From positions 1-26,058 of the forward strand of contig SIAT01000006.1 in NCBI GenBank assembly GCA_009691645.1: a stretch of 26,058 bases of DNA. The letters are read 5' to 3'. Below, in pieces: positions 1-7,246 of the stretch. The notes beneath the pieces are model-generated. The model saw only the letters and a program-made list of their open reading frames with translations. It did no database searches and was not told the DNA's origin. This DNA is from Pedosphaera sp. (GTDB lineage: Bacteria; Verrucomicrobiota; Verrucomicrobiia; Limisphaerales; SIAT01). Both the position numbers and the translations under genes were made by a program. The stretch's first letter is position 1; the number at the start of each line of letters is the position of its first letter.

Positions 1-110
1 TCACCGGCAAATGCTGGTCCACGCCGGTGCTGAGCAACGGCCGCGTGTACGTGCGCAGCACCAAGGAAGGCGCTTGCCTCGACTTTTCGCCGAAGGTCGC
101 CGTTCGCTGA
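1..110 (+). CDS. C-terminal end of a PQQ-type beta-propeller protein (partial)
   Basis: The reading frame is already open at the left edge (first full codon at position 3) and stops with TGA at 108-110, leaving 35 readable residues. These contain GKCWSTPVLSNGRVYVRS followed by a short ACLDF strand. That pattern of 'W.TPV...GR.Y.R' then 'CLD' is the usual last blade of the PQQ-like/pyrrolo-quinoline propeller repeat proteins that are abundant and exported in Verrucomicrobia and Planctomycetes. Such proteins are usually annotated only as outer-membrane-type propellers, and a PQQ cofactor is not implied. The 76 bases that follow, before the next start, show no clear hairpin terminator. The family call rests on one blade only. 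Confidence 0.6.
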   Translation, partial: TGKCWSTPVLSNGRVYVRSTKEGACLDFSPKVAVR

Positions 111-186
111 GTGGCGAGTTTGTCGGAAAGAGAACGCAGCATACCGCAGTACACAAGTCTACCAGACGTCGGGTTAATCATTGTTT

Positions 187-906
187 ATGGCTAAACAAAT
201 CGTTGAGATGCTCGTCGAGACGGCGACGTTGGAATTGCCCGACGTGAAGACCATTCACCTCAAGTGGCCCGAGGGCTACGAGGCCGATTTCAAGACAGGC
301 CAGTTCATCACCTTGTATTGGCCGCACAAGCAGAAGTACAAACGCGCCTACTCACTCAGCTCCTGCGCGCTCGACCGTGGCTTTTTCGACGTGACGGTGA
401 AACGCGACGGCAAGATGGGTACGAGCATCGTCGATTGGTGCGAGGCGGGCGACAAACTCTTCGTCATCCCGCCTGTGGGCAAGTTTCTGCCGGCCTTCGA
501 GCCACCGGGCAAGCACCTCATCTGCATCGCTGGCGGTTCGGGCGTGACGCCGTTCCGCGGCTTCGTGCGCGAGGCCACGCGACGAAATCTCGATACGCGC
601 ATCACGGTCCTCTACACCGTGCGCTCGACGAAGGACATCATCTTCAACGACGAGTTCCGTCAGTTGGAGAAGGAGAATCCACGTTTCAAGTTCGAGGTCA
701 CCTGCACGCGTCTGGCGCCGGAGGATCCGTGGACCGGCCGGCGCGGGCGCATCACCGCCGACTGGGTGAAGACGTTCATCGGCGACGCGGCGAACACTGT
801 CTTCTACGCCTGCGGCACCAACGAACTGGTGGCCGCCACCGAGCATCTGGTGCTGGAGGAACTCAAGCTCGCCAAGGAACAGATGCGGACCGAGAAGTGG
901 GGTTGA
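187..906 (+). CDS. FNR-type FAD/NAD(P)H oxidoreductase
   Basis: This 239-residue protein belongs to the ferredoxin-NADP reductase superfamily, which moves electrons between NAD(P)H and a one-electron carrier through FAD. The FAD half carries RAYSLSS (about 53-59) and a GKMGTS phosphate-binding turn (76-81). The nucleotide half carries GGSGVTPF (116-123) and the YACGTNE motif (207-213) typical of the reductase components of oxygenase systems. It has no [2Fe-2S] ferredoxin domain, no signal peptide and no membrane segment, so it should be a soluble cytoplasmic reductase needing a separate partner that is not seen here. I chose the ATG at 187; a TTG six bases upstream is possible, and neither has a Shine-Dalgarno sequence. 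It lies 30 nt before gcvT on the same strand. The family is secure; the electron partner is unknown. Confidence 0.85.
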   Translation: MAKQIVEMLVETATLELPDVKTIHLKWPEGYEADFKTGQFITLYWPHKQKYKRAYSLSSCALDRGFFDVTVKRDGKMGTSIVDWCEAGDKLFVIPPVGKFLPAFEPPGKHLICIAGGSGVTPFRGFVREATRRNLDTRITVLYTVRSTKDIIFNDEFRQLEKENPRFKFEVTCTRLAPEDPWTGRRGRITADWVKTFIGDAANTVFYACGTNELVAATEHLVLEELKLAKEQMRTEKWG

Positions 907-936
907 GTTGTGGCATCCTGACTCGCTGTTAAGACG

Positions 937-2076
937 ATGACTCTCAAACGCACTCCGCTTTTTGCGGCTCACCAAAAACTCGGCGCGCGTCTCGTCGAAT
1001 TCGGCGGCTGGGAAATGCCGGTGCAGTACACCAGCATCATGGACGAGCATCAGGCTGTCCGCACCGCCGCCGGTCTTTTCGACATCTCGCACATGGGCGA
1101 GGTCTGGGTAATCGGGGCCGAGGCGGTGAACTTTCTCAACGCGACGCTCACGAACAACGCCGCCAAACTCGCCCCCGGCCAGGCGCAATACTCGCTCCTC
1201 TGCAATGAACGTGGCGGCGTGGTGGACGATCTGTATCTCTATTGCGTCGGCAAGGAAACCTTCCTGCTCATCATCAACGCCTCGCGCATCGAGGCCGACA
1301 TGGAATGCCTACGCGCGCGCCACGCCGCCTTCGCGCGATGTGAAGGGGTGTTGGTGACCAACGTTTCCTCCGAGTACGGCGCCGTGGCCTTGCAGGGTCC
1401 GCGTGTCGCCGAGTTCATCGACCAATGTTTCACGGGCAACGGCACAATCAATGCCGCGCGACCGGCGCACTTGAAGAAGAACGAGTTGGATATTTTCAAC
1501 TTCGGCGGCCGCGATGTCTTCGTCGCTCGCACCGGTTACACTGGCGAGGACGGATTCGAGATTGTAACATCTGAGGACACCATCGAGGCTGTCTGGGATC
1601 GCGTGCTGGAAATCGGCCGTCCGTTCGGGATCAAGCCCACTGGCCTCGGCGCGCGCGACACGCTCCGCACGGAGGCGTGTCTGCCGCTCTACGGCCACGA
1701 ACTCGACGAGAACACCACGCCGATCGAGGCCGGTCTGGGGTTCTTCGTGGCGCTCGACAAAGGTGATTTTACAGGTCGCGCGCTGTTGGCCGATCAGAAA
1801 GCCATGGGCGTCGCCCGCAAATGTGTCGCCTTCAAGATGACCGACAAGTCCGCGCCGCCGCGGCCGCACTACCCGATCTGGAGCACGGGGCCGGACGCGA
1901 AAAAGATTGGCGAAGCGGCCAGCGGCACGCAAAGTCCATCACTGAGCATCGGCATCGGGCTGGGTTATGTGCCGACGGAATTTTCCCAGCCCGACACGTT
2001 GATCGAGATCGAGATTCGTGGCCGCCGATCACCCGCCGTCGTCGTTCGCAAACCGATTTACAAGAAGACAACCTGA
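937..2076 (+). CDS. gcvT: Aminomethyltransferase (glycine cleavage T protein)
   Basis: The 379-residue product matches GcvT along its whole length. T protein takes the aminomethyl group from the lipoyl arm of H protein, releases ammonia and transfers the one-carbon unit to tetrahydrofolate. The N-terminal folate-binding domain opens with TPLFAAHQKLGARLVEFGGW and contains FDISHMGE (48-55). The motif NERGGVVDDLYLY holds the expected catalytic Asp (about D97). GYTGEDGFEI lies near residue 205, and GARDTLRTEACLPLYGHELD precedes the C-terminal barrel. Length is normal for the family. The ATG at 937 lacks a recognisable ribosome-binding site but gives the expected N-terminus. gcvH follows after 6 nt, so the two are almost certainly co-transcribed. 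gcvP and the L-protein gene are absent from the window. Confidence 0.97.
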   Translation: MTLKRTPLFAAHQKLGARLVEFGGWEMPVQYTSIMDEHQAVRTAAGLFDISHMGEVWVIGAEAVNFLNATLTNNAAKLAPGQAQYSLLCNERGGVVDDLYLYCVGKETFLLIINASRIEADMECLRARHAAFARCEGVLVTNVSSEYGAVALQGPRVAEFIDQCFTGNGTINAARPAHLKKNELDIFNFGGRDVFVARTGYTGEDGFEIVTSEDTIEAVWDRVLEIGRPFGIKPTGLGARDTLRTEACLPLYGHELDENTTPIEAGLGFFVALDKGDFTGRALLADQKAMGVARKCVAFKMTDKSAPPRPHYPIWSTGPDAKKIGEAASGTQSPSLSIGIGLGYVPTEFSQPDTLIEIEIRGRRSPAVVVRKPIYKKTT

Positions 2077-2082
2077 GCAACC

Positions 2083-2469
2083 ATGAGCACGCAGATTCCC
2101 GCTGATTTGAAATATGCCAAGTCGCACGAGTGGTCCCGCATCGCGGGCGACACCGCCACCGTGGGCATCACCGACCACGCCCAGCATGAGTTGACCGACG
2201 TCGTTTTCGTCGAGCTACCCGCCCTCGGCCGGCAAGTGAAAGCGGGCGAGGCGTGCGCCGTTGTCGAATCGGTGAAGACGGCCAGTGATATTTATGCGCC
2301 GCTCAGCGGCGAAGTAATCGAGTTGAACAAGGCCGTGGCCGATAATCCGTCGCTCGTGAACACCGAGCCGTACGTCGGGGGCTGGTTCTTCAAACTCAAG
2401 CTCGCCGCGCCTGCCGAGGCCGGCCAGCTTCTTTCCGTCGATCAGTATCGCCAGCAAATCGGCGGTTGA
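2083..2469 (+). CDS. gcvH: Glycine cleavage system H protein (lipoyl carrier)
   Basis: This is a 128-residue lipoyl-domain protein, the normal size for GcvH, which shuttles the methylamine group between the P, T and L proteins on a lipoylated lysine. KYAKSHEWSR near the N-terminus and VGITDHAQHELTDVVFVELP are the standard H-protein signatures. The lipoylation site is in VVESVKTASDIYAP, with the modified lysine at about K65. LVNTEPYVGGWFFKLK closes the fold. It starts 6 nt after gcvT and ends 7 nt before the next gene, which is an exported aminoacylase rather than the P-protein gene often found here. It should act in the cytoplasm and needs LipA/LipB or LplA for maturation; these genes are not in view. 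Confidence 0.97.
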   Translation: MSTQIPADLKYAKSHEWSRIAGDTATVGITDHAQHELTDVVFVELPALGRQVKAGEACAVVESVKTASDIYAPLSGEVIELNKAVADNPSLVNTEPYVGGWFFKLKLAAPAEAGQLLSVDQYRQQIGG

Positions 2470-2476
2470 GCCTTCG

Positions 2477-4051
2477 ATGAACGCGCGGTGGACACTCCTT
2501 CTCCTCACCGCGTTCCTCCTCCATCCCACGCTTCAGGCCGCGGAGTTCGATCTCGTCCTGCGCGGAGGCCGTGTCGTTGACGGATCCGGCAAGCCGGCGC
2601 TGGAAGCCGATGTCGCCGTCCATCGTGGCCGCATCGTTGGCGTGGGCCAGATAACGAACAAAGGCAAAACGGAGGTGAACGCGCGCGGTCTAATCATCGC
2701 GCCGGGGTTCATCGATGTCCACACACACGCAGAGGAGGTGCTCGAACAACCGCGTGCGGAAAATTTCGCGCGCATGGGTGTGACCACGGTCGTGCTTGGC
2801 AACTGCGGCTCATCGCGTCTCGATCTCGGCAAGTATTTCGCTGAACTGACGCGCACGAATATCTCCGTGAATGTTGCCAGCCTCATCGGCCACGGCACGG
2901 TGCGACAGCAGGTGATGGGCGGATCCTTTCGCCGACCACCGACCGCGGACGAGTTGGCGCGCATGAAAGAGCTGGTCGAACGGGCGATGCGCGATGGCGC
3001 GCTGGGGATTTCCACCGGCCTGATTTATTTGCCCGGCACATTCTCAGCCACGGAGGAGCTGACCGAGTTGTCGAAGGTCGTTGGTGCGCACGGCGGTCTT
3101 TACGCCAGCCATCTGCGGAGTGAAGGCGAAAAGGTTTTTGCGGCTGTGGACGAAGCCGCGCGGATTGGCCGCGACGGGCGCGTGCCGGTGCACATTTCAC
3201 ACATCAAGATCGCGGCGCGCGCCAACTGGGGCAAAGCCGCGGAACTGCTCGCGCATATCCAGCGTCTCCGTGGTGGTGGTGTGGCCATCACGCACGACCA
3301 GTACCTGTACACAGCCTCCAGCACGAGCCTCTCGCAGATCATTCCCGACGCGGCGCGCGAAGGTGACATGGAGATGTTCCAAAAGCGGCTGGCTGATCCG
3401 GAACAGAAAGCAGCGATTCTCGTTCAGATGAAGGAGCGGCTGACGCGAAATGGCTATACGAACTGCGCCCACATCGTCATCGCCGCGTGCAAATCTTATC
3501 CAACACTGGCGGGGTTGAATGTCGTGGAAGCCGCGCGGCGACAGCGTCAGAGCGATTCGCTCGCGGCGCAATTCGAGTTGGTGCTCGAGATTGAAGCGCG
3601 CGGCGGCGCGACGGCGGTCTTTCACGGGATGAGCGAGGATGACCTCCGCGTATTTCTCGCAGATTCGCGCACGATGTTCGCCTCGGATAGCGGCGTGCGG
3701 CGATTCGGCGAAGGGGTACCGCATCCGCGTGGCTACGGCAACAACGCCCGCGTGCTGGCGAGCTACGTGCGCGAACTGAAATTGCTGACGCTGGAGGAGG
3801 CGGTGCGGCGGATGACTGCGTTACCGGCGGCAACTTTCCAGATCAAAGAGCGCGGACTGATCCGCGAAGGGTTCGCGGCGGACTTGGTGGTGTTTGATCC
3901 GGAGAAAGTCCGCGACAACTCGACGTTTGAGAAGCCGCACGCGTATGCGACCGGCTTCCGTCACGTGTTCGTGAACGGTGTTGAGATGGTGCGCGAAGAC
4001 TCGCACACGGGCGCTGCGTCGGGGCAGGTGTTACGGCGCGCGCCGCGCTGA
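2477..4051 (+). CDS. Exported D-aminoacylase-type amidohydrolase (N-acyl-D-amino-acid deacylase family)
   Basis: The 524-residue protein begins with a signal peptide (MNARWTLLLLTAFLLHPTLQ, cleavage near A21-A22), so it probably works in the periplasm. It has the D-aminoacylase/amidohydrolase layout: a small beta-sandwich with FDLVLRGGRVVDGSGKP, then APGFIDVHTH (His82, His84), a metal-bridging type Cys in LGNCGSS (C110), YASHLRSEG (H212), HISHIK (H242), and the late catalytic Asp in FASDSG (D404). The C-terminal strands RGLIREGFAADLVVFDPEKV and FVNGVEMV complete the sandwich. Family members remove acyl groups from N-acyl-D-amino acids or act on related cyclic amides or dipeptides, and the substrate cannot be fixed from sequence. 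It lies 7 nt after gcvH, and its last 21 nt overlap the convergent protease gene. Confidence 0.88.
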   Translation: MNARWTLLLLTAFLLHPTLQAAEFDLVLRGGRVVDGSGKPALEADVAVHRGRIVGVGQITNKGKTEVNARGLIIAPGFIDVHTHAEEVLEQPRAENFARMGVTTVVLGNCGSSRLDLGKYFAELTRTNISVNVASLIGHGTVRQQVMGGSFRRPPTADELARMKELVERAMRDGALGISTGLIYLPGTFSATEELTELSKVVGAHGGLYASHLRSEGEKVFAAVDEAARIGRDGRVPVHISHIKIAARANWGKAAELLAHIQRLRGGGVAITHDQYLYTASSTSLSQIIPDAAREGDMEMFQKRLADPEQKAAILVQMKERLTRNGYTNCAHIVIAACKSYPTLAGLNVVEAARRQRQSDSLAAQFELVLEIEARGGATAVFHGMSEDDLRVFLADSRTMFASDSGVRRFGEGVPHPRGYGNNARVLASYVRELKLLTLEEAVRRMTALPAATFQIKERGLIREGFAADLVVFDPEKVRDNSTFEKPHAYATGFRHVFVNGVEMVREDSHTGAASGQVLRRAPR

Positions 4052-7000
4052 TTCCTTCTTCAGCAGGAGAAGTTCGATGGATTTATCGAGCTGCGGATCG
4101 CGGCCGGCGAGCCAGTCCTCGGGCGTTTGCCAGATCTGCACGTCAGGTTTCTCGCCGTTATTTTCCATATTCGATCCATCCATGCGATACACGCCGCTCA
4201 ACGGAATGCGCGCGCCGGTGCCATCGGTGAGGCGGAGGCTGCTGGTCCAGATGACGTAGCCGGGCGTGGGCATTCCGACGAGCTTGGCGAGACCGCGCTG
4301 GCGCATCGCGTAGGGGAACATCTCGCCGTTGGAATAACTATGTTCGTTCATCAGGACGATGACCGGCTTCTCCCATGCGCGGGCAGGGGAGGGTTCAGGC
4401 TCGTCGTCGCGCGGGCGGAAGATGCCGTGTTGCTTGCGCTCGAGCATGTCGATGAGTGAATCGGAGATGTTGCCGCCGCGGTTGAAGCGGACATCGATGA
4501 TCATCGCCTGCTTGCCGATGATGTACTCGTAGGCTTCGCGCTCGAACTGGAGCTGACTGCCGGCGTCCATCGCGGAGATGTGCAGGTAACCGATCTTCCC
4601 GCCGCTCTTCTCCTCGACGCGCTTGCGCAGGTCGGCGATGCGGTTGCGGTAGTGGAGCGCCTCCCATTCGTTCGGATGCATCACCTTGTACACGACGCGC
4701 CGCGCGCCTTCGGGTTTCGGTTCACTGTTCACGAGAAGCTCGAACTCGCGGTCGTGCTTGTTGTTGATGAAGCGGTACAAATGTTCGTCGGCGACGACGG
4801 ACTGCTTGTTAATAGAGAGGATGAAGTCGCCCGGTTTGATTCGCGTTTTCTCGAACGATCCGGGCGCGCCTTCCGGCACACTGGCGACTTTCAGTCCGGG
4901 ACCCGCGTGACGGTAATCGAATGTGAAACCAAGGTGCGGCGTGGTGACGTCAGCCCCGCCATTGACGGTGGTGGACAACTCCGAGTGGGAGGATTCCAGT
5001 TCGCCAACCATCATCTGCAGCAGCGCGGCGAATTCCTCGTTCATCTCCACGCCATCGAGCAACGGCTCGTAACGTTGACGGATGGCGGCCCAGTCGCGTC
5101 CGTGAAAATTTGCGTCGTAGAAATGATGATGGAACGTCCGCCAGAACTGGACGAACGAGGCGCGCCGCTCGGCGGCCACATCGCGATCAAACTCGGCGGT
5201 GAAGGTGACTTTGGTCGGCGCACCGCCGACGGGCATCACGAACAGCTCGCCTGCCTGCGTGAAGTTGAGCCGCTTGCTGTCGCGCGAGAGTCGCAGGCCG
5301 GCCTTGCCGCTACCGGTGGTGAGGCGTTTGGTTTCCTTGCCATCGTAACTCACCGACCAAGCGTCGCCGTCAGAAAGGAAGTAGATGATGCCGTCGGCGG
5401 AGATGGTGAGATCGCTCTGCGGCGCTTGCGCAGCGAACCGGCGGATGCGACGTGAGATATCCTTGAAATCAATCTTCACTTCGACCGGTCCGCTGGGTTT
5501 CTCAAACTTGACGTCGGTGTCCTCGGTGCGGACGGCCTCAGGTGTGAGCGGCAGGATGTACAGCCCCTCGCCTTCGCGGGTGGAGTGGAAGAGCAGATGC
5601 TTGCCGTCGGGCGTCCACGTTGGCTGGCTGTGGAAAGCGTTCAAGCGAGTGACATTCACCGGCTCACCCCCGGCGGCGGGCATGATCCAGATGTTCGCCG
5701 AACGGCTTTCGCCACGCTTGGTGAACGCGACCCATTGCATATCGGGTGACCACTCGAAATCCGCGCCGCCGGAACCGCGCGCATGTGTGCCGGCCACGCG
5801 CACGAGGCGCTTCGGATCGGCCGCCGCGCCGTTGGTCACACTGAGTGTGTAGAGGCCGCCTTCCTTGCCCGCGACCCAGAAACCGAGCTGCTTGCCGTCG
5901 GGCGAGAGCTTCACTCGCGTCACGTCTTCGTCGCGATTCCAGAGCGGCCGGACAGCGAGCGACGCGAGGTCCATCTCGTAGATGCGCGTGTTGAACTGGC
6001 GATCGGAGGTGAAGTAGAGGTGGCGACCATCCGCCGACCATGTGAAGTCCGAATCGTCGCCGGCCCAAGTGGTGAGGCGGCGGGCGAAGTTAGCCGAACG
6101 GCCGGCCACGCCTTTGGGTTTATCGACGGGAATCATCCAGATCTCGCCGCGCAAACCGAAGGTGAAGAAGCGCCCGTCCGGCGACAACTCGGCTTCGGTC
6201 ACGCCGCTGCTGAGTAATTCGCGGCGCTGCGTGGTCTGCTTATCGTCGGCAGCGACGTGCAGCACGAGTTTCTGCGGCTTATTCGCGCCGCGCCGGAGCA
6301 GCCAGAGATCCTGATCATGCTCGAAAGCGATGTCGCCCGTCTTCGTCGCCACGGTCGGATAACGCACCGCGCCATTGGTGAAGGTGGTCAGTTGCTTCAG
6401 CTTGCCATCGAGGTCGAGGGTCCAAAGGTTTGGTGCGCGCAGGGCGTTGTCAGCGAACTTCGGGATGGTCTCGTCAATCTTGCTGATACTCGGGGTCGAT
6501 TCACCAACGGTCACCGTGATCAGGGTCTTGTTGTCGAGGAAGCGCGTCCAGAGATGTTGCCGGTCGGATTTTGTCAGTGGTTGGTTTTTGCCGGTCGCCG
6601 TGTCGAGCAGCCAAACCTGCGCCGCGGCCGAGCCGGTGTAACGCGGCCGGTACCACGGAAAACCATAACGGCCGTAGGCGACCGTCTTGCCGTCGGGCGA
6701 GTAGTTCGCGTAGTTGAGCGTGGCGTAATCTTCGCAGAGGCGTTCGTTGCGCAGCGTGGTGATGTCCACGGTGAAGATGGAGTAATTCGGCGAATCGCGC
6801 CGGCCGGAGAAGATCAGTTTCTTGCCATCGGGGCTCCAGCCGTACGCGATTTCAGCGCCGCCGTGCGAGGTGATCTGGCGTGGCTTGCCGCCATCGGTGG
6901 GGATGATGTGGATGTCGGAGTTACCGGTGCGTTTGCTGGTGAAGGCGATCCATTTTCCGTCGGGCGAAAAGAGGGGATTAGAATCCATCTCCACGTGCTG

Positions 7001-7198
7001 CGTGAGGGGCACGGCGCGCCCGCCGGTGCTCGGAGCGGTCCAAAGATCACCGCGATAGACGAAGGCGAGTTGCTTGCCATCCGGACTAAGCGAGGGTTGA
7101 CGCGCGCCGATGACCGGCTGCGGCTCGGGCGGGTTCAGTTGCGCGAACGCGGCGGTGACGGAGAAAAGTGCGAGGAGGGAGGCGAGTGTTCTCTGCAT
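4031..7198 (-). CDS. Secreted tricorn-like S41 protease with PD40 propellers and PDZ domain
   Basis: This 1055-residue protein resembles tricorn protease, which trims oligopeptides. It begins with a signal peptide (MQRTLASLLALFSVTAAFAQ), so unlike archaeal tricorn it is probably periplasmic. Residues about 25-660 hold roughly ten PD40/WD40-like blades with repeated SPDGK or SADG turns, enough for two propellers. A PDZ domain lies at about 765-850 (GDFILSINKQSV). The S41 core follows: the Ser-His pair in ESSHSE (S737, H738), the nucleophile in HSYSNGE (S956), and a likely Glu in MENNGEKPD (about E1012). The spacing is close to tricorn S745/H746/S965/E1023, so it should be active. A promoter-like sequence sits just upstream, and the 3' end overlaps the converging aminoacylase gene. 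Confidence 0.93.
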   Translation of the reverse strand: MQRTLASLLALFSVTAAFAQLNPPEPQPVIGARQPSLSPDGKQLAFVYRGDLWTAPSTGGRAVPLTQHVEMDSNPLFSPDGKWIAFTSKRTGNSDIHIIPTDGGKPRQITSHGGAEIAYGWSPDGKKLIFSGRRDSPNYSIFTVDITTLRNERLCEDYATLNYANYSPDGKTVAYGRYGFPWYRPRYTGSAAAQVWLLDTATGKNQPLTKSDRQHLWTRFLDNKTLITVTVGESTPSISKIDETIPKFADNALRAPNLWTLDLDGKLKQLTTFTNGAVRYPTVATKTGDIAFEHDQDLWLLRRGANKPQKLVLHVAADDKQTTQRRELLSSGVTEAELSPDGRFFTFGLRGEIWMIPVDKPKGVAGRSANFARRLTTWAGDDSDFTWSADGRHLYFTSDRQFNTRIYEMDLASLAVRPLWNRDEDVTRVKLSPDGKQLGFWVAGKEGGLYTLSVTNGAAADPKRLVRVAGTHARGSGGADFEWSPDMQWVAFTKRGESRSANIWIMPAAGGEPVNVTRLNAFHSQPTWTPDGKHLLFHSTREGEGLYILPLTPEAVRTEDTDVKFEKPSGPVEVKIDFKDISRRIRRFAAQAPQSDLTISADGIIYFLSDGDAWSVSYDGKETKRLTTGSGKAGLRLSRDSKRLNFTQAGELFVMPVGGAPTKVTFTAEFDRDVAAERRASFVQFWRTFHHHFYDANFHGRDWAAIRQRYEPLLDGVEMNEEFAALLQMMVGELESSHSELSTTVNGGADVTTPHLGFTFDYRHAGPGLKVASVPEGAPGSFEKTRIKPGDFILSINKQSVVADEHLYRFINNKHDREFELLVNSEPKPEGARRVVYKVMHPNEWEALHYRNRIADLRKRVEEKSGGKIGYLHISAMDAGSQLQFEREAYEYIIGKQAMIIDVRFNRGGNISDSLIDMLERKQHGIFRPRDDEPEPSPARAWEKPVIVLMNEHSYSNGEMFPYAMRQRGLAKLVGMPTPGYVIWTSSLRLTDGTGARIPLSGVYRMDGSNMENNGEKPDVQIWQTPEDWLAGRDPQLDKSIELLLLKKESARRAP

Positions 7199-7212
7199 AA
7201 ATTATGTGCGTA

Positions 7213-7241
7213 TTTTTACTCGCTGGCCGCGGCGATGGCAA
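7213..7241 (-). promoter_or_regulatory. Candidate sigma-70 type promoter for the tricorn-like protease
   Basis: Read on the minus strand, TTGCCA (7236-7241, five of six matches to TTGACA) is followed after 17 bases by TAAAAA (7213-7218, four of six matches to TATAAT). It falls in the 48-bp gap between the permease stop and the protease start. Transcription would begin near 7206, only about 8 nt before the ATG, giving an almost leaderless message. Seen by eye only; box matches of this quality can occur by chance. Confidence 0.45.
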
Positions 7242-7246
7242 AGAGT

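Noticed and set aside
111..186. Possible glycine riboswitch upstream of the gcv genes
   Set aside because: The only gap ahead of the cluster is 76 nt, too short for a tandem glycine riboswitch, and the gcvT gap is 30 nt. I see none of the conserved core.
352..1188. A 278-codon minus-strand frame opposite the reductase and gcvT
   Set aside because: It crosses the junction of two clear genes on the other strand and shows no family signature.
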